From positions 372,001-436,000 of the forward strand of contig NZ_CP059725.1 of assembly GCF_014117425.1 (NCBI RefSeq): DNA of 64,000 bases, read 5' to 3'. The position numbers and the translations under genes were made by a program. The notes under the pieces are model-generated. The model was given only the letters and a program-made list of their open reading frames with translations, did no database searches and was not told the origin of the DNA. The stretch comes from Bartonella sp. HY038 (lineage in GTDB: Bacteria > Pseudomonadota > Alphaproteobacteria > Rhizobiales > Rhizobiaceae). Every line of letters begins with the position of its first letter. Within the stretch, counting starts at the first letter, position 1. Below, in pieces: positions 57,012-64,000 of the stretch.

Positions 57012-57638
57012 TTATTTGCTTTTCTTTTTTAAACCGCGGCAGATGATTTTAATAAATTTACCAATCTGCTTATCTAGTAAGGCAGGGGGAACGCCAACAT
57101 CTCGGCTATCAAGGCTAATGGATACAAGGCCGTGAATGCCGGAAAATATGGTTTGTGAAAAGAGCTTCACTTCTTCACTATCTGCGCCCTTCATCAATTC
57201 ACCAAGCGGCTTATCAACCACTTGAAAAGGCCTTAATCTTTCATGAGAAACCCAATCAGGAACAGGCTTATCTTGCGGTAATTGATGGTCAAATAATGTG
57301 CGCCATAAGTTATAATTATCACGGGCAAAATGATGGTAGGCGCGCGCCGTTACAATCAGCATATCTTCAGCCGTTTGCGGCTGTTCATCATTAAATTCAG
57401 CTTCTATTGCGGTTTCAAGCCGCACCAATGTTTTTGAGCTAACGCGTAATAATAGCTCATCAAGATCAGTAACTAGATTATAGATTTGTCCAAGACCAAC
57501 GCCGATTTCATCGGCAAGCTCACGCGCTTTAAAACCGTTCAATCCCTTAGCGGCAATAGCTCGCTCCGCCGCGTCAATAAGGGCGATGCGTTGCTGTTCT
57601 CTTTTCAATGTCGTTTTAGCAATTTTTTCTTTAGCCAT
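57012..57638 (-). CDS. TetR/AcrR family transcriptional regulator
   Basis: A 208-residue regulator. The N-terminal helix-turn-helix (DAAERAIAAKGLNGFKARELADEIGVGLGQIYNLVTDLDELLLR, within residues 22-66) is typical, and the C-terminal region ends in the basic tail RGLKKKSK. FARDNYNLWRTLFDHQLP is a region seen in several TetR subgroups. The gene is divergent from the mrp/pha operon, separated by 493 bases, so control of that operon is possible but unproven. Ligand unknown. Confidence 0.9.
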   Translation of the reverse strand: MAKEKIAKTTLKREQQRIALIDAAERAIAAKGLNGFKARELADEIGVGLGQIYNLVTDLDELLLRVSSKTLVRLETAIEAEFNDEQPQTAEDMLIVTARAYHHFARDNYNLWRTLFDHQLPQDKPVPDWVSHERLRPFQVVDKPLGELMKGADSEEVKLFSQTIFSGIHGLVSISLDSRDVGVPPALLDKQIGKFIKIICRGLKKKSK

Positions 57639-58131
57639 GAACGAGGTTCATATCATAATTAAGCATCAATTGCAAGTTGGGAAGAGTGTATTGCGATAAA
57701 TTTGTTGTGTTTTAACGAAATGCTTCATGATGGAGCTCAGTTGGTTTGGCAACTAAATTTAATGCATATGGTCTAATTTATCACCTTTGTCATGACACTA
57801 TCATGTTTTTAGAACTATTTTATCCACAGGCAAAAAATATATCGCTTTTTCCTTAAAATATTCACCAATCGGCTGTATTTTTTGTTTAGAATAGGTTTTG
57901 TAAAACCAGATTTATTATCGTGAATTGCAAAATTTTAGATTCGCACCCGCGCCATAGGGTTTCCTTTGTTAATTTTTTGCCAATTTACGTAAGTGTGAAA
58001 TAATTTTGAAAATTTTGTTTTTAAAAAAATCATAACTTTCTTCTGGTATAGCATGCTGATGCCAAATGGCAGCAATTAGGGTTTACATGATGGGATAGCG
58101 CTTTGTCGCTTGTAGTAATGGGGTTGATATA
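57639..58131. other. Divergent intergenic region upstream of the Mrp operon
   Basis: An AT-rich stretch with no recognisable gene. It contains one exact DnaA box, TTATCCACA (57820-57828). A possible promoter, TTGCCA with AATAAT at 16 bases, lies about 120 bases before the antiporter start. A TetR-type operator could not be assigned. Confidence 0.45.
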
Positions 58132-61065
58132 ATGGTGACAACAAGGGAAGCGATGCTGGTTTTACTAATCCTGCTCCCCTTCATAGGCAGTGCAATAATT
58201 GGCTTTTTTCGCTCCACCGCTAAGAATAATGAAGCGTGGTTTGCAGGCTCTGTTGCGCTTTTTGGTCTGTTGCTCACTATCATGCTTTATCCCTCGATTA
58301 TGAATGGTGATGCGGTACGCTTACAAATAGATTGGTTGCCGCAATGGGGAATCAATATTATTTTGCGGATGGATGGTCTTGCTTGGCTGTTCTTGCTGAT
58401 GATCAATGGTATTGGTCTATTGGTTGTAATCTATGCGCGTTATTATATGGATCCTGCTGATCCGGTACCACGCTTCTTTTCTTTTTTCCTTGCCTTTATG
58501 GGGGCAATGACCGGTATTGTTTTATCTGGCAATATCATCATGCTGGTGATTTTTTGGGAATTAACCAGTATTTTCTCGTTTTTGCTGATTGGGTATTGGT
58601 ATCATAATGCTAGCGCCCGTGACGGCGCGCGTATGGCCTTAACGGTTACTGGCCTTGGCGGTTTTGCCCTTTTGGTTGGTATGCTTTTATTGGGGCATAT
58701 TGTTGGTAGTTATGATCTTGATGTGGTGCTAAAGTCTGGTGATATTATTCGCTCAAGTCCACTTTATTTGCCAGCCCTTATCCTTATTCTTTTAGGTGCG
58801 CTTACCAAAAGTGCGCAATTTCCATTTCATTTTTGGTTGCCAAATGCTATGGCCGCGCCAACCCCGGTGTCAGCCTACTTGCATTCGGCAACTATGGTCA
58901 AGGCAGGGGTTTTCTTACTCGTGCGGCTTTGGCCAGTGTTAGCCGGCACTGACGCATGGTTTTGGATCGTTGGTCTATCTGGGCTAACCACTTTATTTCT
59001 TGGCGCTTATTTTGCTATGTTTCAGCAGGATCTTAAAGGGCTTCTTGCTTATTCAACCATTAGTCACTTAGGGTTAATCACCACATTGTTAAGCCTTGGC
59101 AGTCCGCTTGCTTGTGTCGCGGCGATTTTCCATATGGCTAATCATGCGACTTTTAAAGCATCTTTGTTTATGGCAGCAGGTATTATAGACCATGAAACTG
59201 GCACGCGTGATATGCGCAAGCTCACTGGGCTTGCACGCTATATGCCAATAACTGCGGCACTTGCGATTATTGCGAGTGCCGCAATGGCAGGCGTGCCGTT
59301 GTTAAATGGTTTTCTTTCCAAGGAAATGTTCTTTGCCGAGGCTATTGAAACCCATGTTGAATCGTGGCTTGATTTGGCAACGCCTTATATTGCGACCGTT
59401 GCTAGCCTATTTTCCGTTACCTATTCTGTCCGGTTTATTCATGGGGTATTTTTTGGGCCTAAACCACAAGATCTACCAAAAACACCGCATGAGCCACCCC
59501 ATTTTATGCGCTTGCCAATAGAGTTATTGGTAGGGCTTTGTCTGCTTGTTGGCATTTTACCTAATTGGAGTATTGGGCCAGCCCTTTCAGGTGCGGTAAA
59601 ATCTGTGCTTGGTAGTGCGACACCTCATTATAGCCTTGCCCTTTGGCATGGTTTTAATACGCCGCTTATCATGAGCTTAATTGCCCTTGTAGGCGGATTA
59701 TTGCTTTATATTGTTGGGCGTCGTTATTTCCTTTCTTGCGAAGATGGACCACCTTTTTTCCGTCATATCAAAGGTCAGCGAATTTTTGAGCGGGTTTTGG
59801 TTACCATTTCATGGAAATGGGCGCGTTGGGCCGAACAGTTTTTTGGTACACGCCGTTTGCAAACGCAGGTGCGATGGGTGATACTTGTGCCGATTGCGGC
59901 TGTTTTTGCCGCCATTGCCATTATTGGTATTATGCCGGGTGATTTGCCGCTAACCACGATTGATCCTGTTTTTGCGATCTTTTGGATTATTGGTGGTACA
60001 TGCGCCCTTTGTGCTGCTTGGCAAGCAAAGTTTCATCGTTTAGCATCTTTGATGTTGGTTGGTGGTGCCGGGCTCATGACATGCGTTACTTTCTTGTGGC
60101 TTTCCGCGCCGGATTTAGCACTAACCCAATTATTGGTGGAAGTCGTAACAACCGTTCTTTTGCTTTTGGGCTTACGTTGGTTGCCAAAGCGCTGGCAAGA
60201 TCCTGATCCCATGCCTGCCGGACTATCGGCACGCTTTCGCCGTTTGCGAGATTTGTTAATTGCTATTATTGGTGGTTGCGGTTTGGCTTGGCTTTCCTAT
60301 GCGATTATGACAAGGGGCGCTTTAGATGCCGGCGGTGATACTATTGCTGAGTTTTTCTTGAAAAACGCCTATGTTGGCGGCGGCGGAACCAATGTTGTTA
60401 ATGTGCTTCTAGTTGATTTCCGTGGTTTTGATACAATGGGTGAAATATGCGTCCTTGGTATTGTGGCGCTGACGGTTTTTGCACTTCTACGCCGATTTAG
60501 ACCAGCTTCTGAAAGTATTGAATCGCCCTCGCAACAACGCATTCAAACAGCGTTTGATATTAATCAGCCAGAGCGTGAAGAAGGCGATACCTTGCAGGAT
60601 TATTTGACCATTCCGCAAATAACCATGCATTGGCTATTTCCAGCGATTATTGGTCTTGCTATTTATATCTTTATGCGCGGCCATGATTTGCCGGGCGGTG
60701 GTTTTGCCGCCGGTGTTACCATGGCAATTGGCTTTATCTTGCAATATCTTGCGTCTGGTACACGCTGGGTTGAAGATCATTTAACTATTTTGCCAGTACG
60801 TTGGATGGGCTTTGGTATATGTGTTGCCCTTGCAACGGGCGGCGCTTCGTGGTTTTTCGGTTATCCATTCCTGACCACCTATTTTAATTACCTTGAAATT
60901 CCCTTTATTGGTAAAATGCCAACTGCTTCTGCTTTATTGTTTGATATGGGAGTTTTTGCCTTGGTTGTCGGAGCAACAGTTTTGATGCTGATTGCGCTTG
61001 CTCACCAATCCATACGCCGCTACCGCGTGCGTAAAGAAGAAACCATTGTGAAAGAGGATAATTAA
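58132..61065 (+). CDS. mnhA: Na+(K+)/H+ antiporter subunit A/B fusion (MrpA-MrpB, PhaAB)
   Basis: The largest subunit of the multisubunit Mrp/Pha cation/proton antiporter in the inner membrane, related to the NuoL/ND5 subunit of complex I. The 977-residue protein includes the NuoL-like core (FPFHFWLPNAMAAPTPVSAYLHSATMVKAGVFLL near residue 240) and a C-terminal MrpB-like domain (from about residue 820: IPQITMHWLFPAIIGLAIYIFMRGHDLPGGGFAAG). Such A/B fusions are typical of rhizobial Pha systems. It is the first gene of a six-gene operon, so B is not separate. Confidence 0.95.
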   Translation: MVTTREAMLVLLILLPFIGSAIIGFFRSTAKNNEAWFAGSVALFGLLLTIMLYPSIMNGDAVRLQIDWLPQWGINIILRMDGLAWLFLLMINGIGLLVVIYARYYMDPADPVPRFFSFFLAFMGAMTGIVLSGNIIMLVIFWELTSIFSFLLIGYWYHNASARDGARMALTVTGLGGFALLVGMLLLGHIVGSYDLDVVLKSGDIIRSSPLYLPALILILLGALTKSAQFPFHFWLPNAMAAPTPVSAYLHSATMVKAGVFLLVRLWPVLAGTDAWFWIVGLSGLTTLFLGAYFAMFQQDLKGLLAYSTISHLGLITTLLSLGSPLACVAAIFHMANHATFKASLFMAAGIIDHETGTRDMRKLTGLARYMPITAALAIIASAAMAGVPLLNGFLSKEMFFAEAIETHVESWLDLATPYIATVASLFSVTYSVRFIHGVFFGPKPQDLPKTPHEPPHFMRLPIELLVGLCLLVGILPNWSIGPALSGAVKSVLGSATPHYSLALWHGFNTPLIMSLIALVGGLLLYIVGRRYFLSCEDGPPFFRHIKGQRIFERVLVTISWKWARWAEQFFGTRRLQTQVRWVILVPIAAVFAAIAIIGIMPGDLPLTTIDPVFAIFWIIGGTCALCAAWQAKFHRLASLMLVGGAGLMTCVTFLWLSAPDLALTQLLVEVVTTVLLLLGLRWLPKRWQDPDPMPAGLSARFRRLRDLLIAIIGGCGLAWLSYAIMTRGALDAGGDTIAEFFLKNAYVGGGGTNVVNVLLVDFRGFDTMGEICVLGIVALTVFALLRRFRPASESIESPSQQRIQTAFDINQPEREEGDTLQDYLTIPQITMHWLFPAIIGLAIYIFMRGHDLPGGGFAAGVTMAIGFILQYLASGTRWVEDHLTILPVRWMGFGICVALATGGASWFFGYPFLTTYFNYLEIPFIGKMPTASALLFDMGVFALVVGATVLMLIALAHQSIRRYRVRKEETIVKEDN

Positions 61066-61066
61066 T

Positions 61067-61408
61067 ATGGAAATAATTCTCGCTCTTGCTATTGGTATTC
61101 TTGGCGGTTCTGGCATTTGGCTTTTATTGCGTCCACGTACGTTTCAGGTGATTATTGGTCTTTCACTTCTGTCTTATGCGGTAAATATATTTATTTTTTC
61201 GATGGGGCGCTTAAAGATGAATGCCGCACCGATCACATCAAATACCGGTAGCATTGATCCTACACAATTTACGGATCCTGTGCCGCAAGCGCTTGTTTTA
61301 ACCGCGATTGTTATTGGTTTTGCCACCACAGCCCTTTTTCTTGTGGTATTGCTTGTTGCTCGTGGGCTTACCGGCTCTGACCATGTTGACGGAAGGGAGC
61401 CAAATTAA
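61067..61408 (+). CDS. mnhC: Na+(K+)/H+ antiporter subunit C (MrpC)
   Basis: A 113-residue NuoK-like subunit with three membrane helices (LALAIGILGGSGIWLLL, IIGLSLLSYAVNIFIFSMG, QALVLTAIVIGFATTALFLVVLL). It starts 1 base after the mnhA stop and overlaps the mnhD start, consistent with tight co-translation. The family motif DPVPQALVLTAIVIG is present. Confidence 0.95.
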   Translation: MEIILALAIGILGGSGIWLLLRPRTFQVIIGLSLLSYAVNIFIFSMGRLKMNAAPITSNTGSIDPTQFTDPVPQALVLTAIVIGFATTALFLVVLLVARGLTGSDHVDGREPN

Positions 61409-63030
61409 TGGGAAACGCCCTTTATCATCTCATTATTATACCAATTATTTTGCCTTTGGCTGTCGCGGCAGTGCTGTTGTTTTTTGATGAGCGTCGTCAT
61501 ACGTTAAAATTGCTTTCGGCAATTATTACTAGTGGCTTACTGGTACTGGTGGCAATTGCGCTTATTGCGCGGGCTAAGGATATAACTCCTAGTGCTGATG
61601 TTTATTTGCTTGGCAATTGGGCTGCACCTTTCGGTATTGTTTTGGTGCTTGATCGTTTGTCGGCGGTTTTGCTTTTGCTGTCTTCATGCCTTATGCTTGG
61701 CTCGCTTGTTTATTCCTACACCCATTGGAATAAGGCAGGGCCGCATTTCCCCTCACTTATGCTGTTTTTATTGGCTGGGGTTAATGGTGCATTTTTAACC
61801 GGCGATCTTTTTAATCTTTTTGTATTTTTTGAAGTGATGCTAACCGCTTCTTATGCATTGGCTTTGCATGGTTCAGGCAGTCGGCGTGTACGTGCAGGGC
61901 TGCATTATATTGTCATTAATCTACTTGCATCGTCTTTGTTTTTGATAGGTGCGGCGCTCATTTATGGTGTGACTGGCACTTTGAATATGGCAGATATTGC
62001 CGCCAAACTATCTGCAATTCCCGCTAATGATCTTATGCTTTTTGAAGCAGGCGCTGCTATTTTGGGTGTAGCCTTTCTGGTAAAGGCTGGCATGTGGCCT
62101 TTAAGTTTCTGGCTGCCGGCAACCTATAGTGCCGCTCCTGCACCAGTTGCAGCAGTTTTTGCTATTTTAAGTAAAGTTGGCATTTATGTTATATTGCGTT
62201 TATCAATTTTGATTTTTGGCGCAAGTGCCTCTAGCGTTTATGGTTTTGGTCATAATGTGCTATTTTATGGTGGTCTTGTCACTATTGTTTTTGGTATTTT
62301 CGGCGTATTGGCTAGCCAAGCTTTATCTCGGCTTGCATCTTATTGCATTTTAGTTTCTTCAGGGACTCTAATTGCCACCATTGGTACTGGTAATGAAGCC
62401 TTAATTGGTCCTGCGGTTTTTTATCTTATCACCTCAACACTTGCACTTGGTGCGTTTTTCCTTTTGGTTGAGTTGATTGAACGTGGACAAGATAGTGCGG
62501 CTAACGTTCTTGCCGTTACCATGGAAGTTTATGGCGATGAGGAAGAGGAAGAAGAAGACGAGGTTGGGCTTTATTTGCCCGCAACAGTTGCTATTCTCGG
62601 ATCTTGCTTTGCTGTTTGTGCCATTTTGATTATTGGTATGCCACCTTTTTCAGGATTTCTTGCCAAGATCATGCTGATTTCAGGTCAGCTCAATGCGGCA
62701 GAAGCGCCAACAGCCAAACATTTTGTTGGGCTTAGTGATTGGCTTTATGTTGCAGCTATTATTTTGTCAGGTGTTGCAGCACTTATCGCCATGACACGCG
62801 CTGGTATTCGAACATTTTGGGCGTCATTAGAGGGTAGTGTACCAAGGGTGATGGTAATTGAAATTGCGCCGATTGCAGGACTTTTGTTAATTTGCCTGCT
62901 GCTTACCATTATTGCTGGCCCAACGATGCGTTATATGGATGTTATGGGGGAAAGCTTATTTAATAGCTATAATTACATTGGTAGTGTGCTTGGCGGTGTC
63001 AATGAATTGAGTGGAGCAGGTGGATTATGA
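61408..63030 (+). CDS. mnhD: Na+(K+)/H+ antiporter subunit D (MrpD)
   Basis: A NuoN/NuoM-like subunit of 540 residues with about 14 membrane helices and the core sequence LVKAGMWPLSFWLPATYSAAPAPVAAVFAILSKVG near residue 225, which carries the conserved channel Lys. An acidic cytoplasmic loop (YGDEEEEEEDEVG, about residues 372-384) is seen also in rhizobial PhaD. Overlaps mnhC by one base and mnhE by four. Confidence 0.95.
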   Translation: MGNALYHLIIIPIILPLAVAAVLLFFDERRHTLKLLSAIITSGLLVLVAIALIARAKDITPSADVYLLGNWAAPFGIVLVLDRLSAVLLLLSSCLMLGSLVYSYTHWNKAGPHFPSLMLFLLAGVNGAFLTGDLFNLFVFFEVMLTASYALALHGSGSRRVRAGLHYIVINLLASSLFLIGAALIYGVTGTLNMADIAAKLSAIPANDLMLFEAGAAILGVAFLVKAGMWPLSFWLPATYSAAPAPVAAVFAILSKVGIYVILRLSILIFGASASSVYGFGHNVLFYGGLVTIVFGIFGVLASQALSRLASYCILVSSGTLIATIGTGNEALIGPAVFYLITSTLALGAFFLLVELIERGQDSAANVLAVTMEVYGDEEEEEEDEVGLYLPATVAILGSCFAVCAILIIGMPPFSGFLAKIMLISGQLNAAEAPTAKHFVGLSDWLYVAAIILSGVAALIAMTRAGIRTFWASLEGSVPRVMVIEIAPIAGLLLICLLLTIIAGPTMRYMDVMGESLFNSYNYIGSVLGGVNELSGAGGL

Positions 63031-63530
63031 TAAAACGTATTTTCCCTTTTCCTGTCCTAGCAGTTTCTATGATATTAATGTGGATGGCGCTTGCTGGTTT
63101 TACCCCGGGGCAGTTTATTATATCGCTTTTTGTTGCCTTTATTGGCAATCACGCTATGGCGCGTTTGGAACCAGATCCAATTAAAATAAAAGGCTGGCGT
63201 TTTGTACCGCTTTTAATTTGGAAAACTTTTTTAGATATTACCCAATCTAACATAGCTGTTGCATGGATTATTTTAACCGGTGGACGTAAAAAGGCCAATT
63301 CTGGTTTTATGATTATACCACTTGAATTAAAGGATCGTACCGCATTAGCAGTATTGGGGTGCGTATTAACGGCAACGCCAGGTACGGCATGGGTCGCTTA
63401 TGACACTCGCTCTAATGAGCTTTTATTGCATGTCCTTGATCTTAGTAGCGAGGATCATTGGCGCGACCTTATTAAGAGCCGTTATGAAAGTCTACTTCTT
63501 AAAATATTTGATCAAGGAGAAACTATATGA
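63027..63530 (+). CDS. mnhE: Na+(K+)/H+ antiporter subunit E (MrpE)
   Basis: A 167-residue subunit with N-terminal membrane helices (FPVLAVSMILMWMALAGFTPG) and a cytoplasmic C-domain with the family motif VLGCVLTATPGTAWVAYDTRSNELLLHVLD. It overlaps mnhD (ATGA) and mnhF (ATGA), and all six genes appear translationally linked. Confidence 0.94.
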   Translation: MIKRIFPFPVLAVSMILMWMALAGFTPGQFIISLFVAFIGNHAMARLEPDPIKIKGWRFVPLLIWKTFLDITQSNIAVAWIILTGGRKKANSGFMIIPLELKDRTALAVLGCVLTATPGTAWVAYDTRSNELLLHVLDLSSEDHWRDLIKSRYESLLLKIFDQGETI

Positions 63531-63808
63531 GCTATAATATTTTATTTTGGGCTCTCCTTGTTTCCCAAGCCATGGTGGGGCTTGCAATTTTACTAGCAAC
63601 ATATCGCCTTATATTTGGGCCACGCGCGCAAGATCGGATTATGGGATTAGACACGCTTTATGTCACAGTCATGATTATGTTGTTGCTTTTTGGTATCCGC
63701 ACTGGAACGTCTATTTATTTTGAGTCGGCACTGGTTATTGGCATGCTTGGTTTTGTTTCTAGCATCGCTTTAGCGAAGTTTTTGATGCGCGGCGAGGTGA
63801 TAGAATGA
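63527..63808 (+). CDS. mnhF: Na+(K+)/H+ antiporter subunit F (MrpF)
   Basis: A 93-residue three-helix subunit (LVSQAMVGLAILLATYRLIFGP, TLYVTVMIMLLLFGIRTG, ALVIGMLGFVSSIALAKFLMRGEVIE) with the PRAQDRIMGLDTL motif of MrpF. It overlaps both neighbours by four bases. Confidence 0.94.
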   Translation: MSYNILFWALLVSQAMVGLAILLATYRLIFGPRAQDRIMGLDTLYVTVMIMLLLFGIRTGTSIYFESALVIGMLGFVSSIALAKFLMRGEVIE

Positions 63809-64000
63809 GCGAAGAACTTGTAAAAGATTTACCTATTTGGGCAGCTCTTCTCATTGCCTTTTTTATGGTTTTGGGCAGCAGCCTAACATTGCTTGGCTGT
63901 GTTGGTCTTATACGATTTAAAAATTTTTATGATCGCTTGCATATGCCAACACTGGGTACCACTTGGGGTGTCGGTGGCATTATTATTGCGTCAATATTGT
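63805..64000 (+). CDS. mnhG: Na+(K+)/H+ antiporter subunit G (MrpG), partial
   Basis: The last subunit of the operon, cut by the window end after 65 codons. The visible part has a membrane helix (AALLIAFFMVLGSSLTLLGCVG) and the MrpG motif GLIRFKNFYDRLHMPTLGTTWG. The ATG overlaps the mnhF stop codon (ATGA). Confidence 0.93.
   Translation, partial: MSEELVKDLPIWAALLIAFFMVLGSSLTLLGCVGLIRFKNFYDRLHMPTLGTTWGVGGIIIASIL

Noticed and set aside
57639..58131. Possible replication origin in the TetR-Mrp intergenic region
   Set aside because: Only one DnaA box and no box cluster, and no replication genes adjacent.

Overview
The window is chromosomal DNA from an alphaproteobacterium, most likely a Hyphomicrobiales member near the Bartonellaceae/Brucellaceae. 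The evidence is the rhizobial-type TolQ, a CbiM beginning with MHIEPG, a fused MrpA/MrpB (PhaAB-type) antiporter subunit, a three-domain MFS-PlsC-AMP ligase protein and a Ppx with a long basic N-terminus. The DNA is AT-rich for that order (around 40% G+C by eye). I see no insertion sequences, prophage, CRISPR arrays, rRNA or tRNA genes. Most of the window is core chromosome.

Layout. 0-5 kb: 3' part of carB, a macrodomain gene, and rlmE with ppx. 5-10 kb: an HdeD-like membrane protein, two overlapping small genes, then tolQ-tolR-tolA on the minus strand followed by a second, secreted copy of the TolA C-terminal domain. 10.5-13.6 kb: a tandem pair of flavin-dependent halogenase homologues, one with degraded motifs. 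13.7-17.3 kb: a TusA-like protein, two YafK-like L,D-transpeptidase-fold proteins and an arginase-family protein. 17.4-21.1 kb: a long acyltransferase/acyl-ACP synthetase fusion broken near its end by one extra G. 21-26 kb: an orphan small gene, then cpoB-tilS-ftsH on the minus strand. 27-32 kb: cysK, dnaN, recF, a small membrane protein and aroQ.

32.6-41.7 kb is a respiratory block: the cyoABCD quinol oxidase, an L-lactate operon (lldP-lldR-lldD) whose promoter is bracketed by two identical 13-bp palindromes, and a SURF1-like assembly factor. Lactate oxidation by LldD would deliver electrons to the quinone pool that Cyo oxidises. 41.8-49.7 kb is mixed housekeeping: rpmB, a YhhQ-type transporter, cysQ, an NDUFAF5/BioC-like methyltransferase, comF, yraN, rsmI, an aspartate aminotransferase and a secreted VWA protein.

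49.8-56.8 kb is the most distinctive region. A cobalamin riboswitch leads a minus-strand run of cbiM, three paralogous periplasmic binding proteins, a FecCD/BtuC-type permease split by a one-base deletion, an ATPase, and a pseudoazurin that starts directly after the ATPase stop codon. It looks like a B12-repressed cobalt or corrinoid uptake locus with unusual extras. 57-64 kb holds a TetR regulator and, divergently, an mrp/pha Na+(K+)/H+ antiporter operon whose last gene (G) runs off the window.

The strongest leads are the riboswitch operon with triplicated binding proteins and a cupredoxin, the intact-plus-degenerate halogenase pair, the secreted TolA C-domain in a split tol-pal cluster, and the lactate operator pair spaced 84 bp apart.
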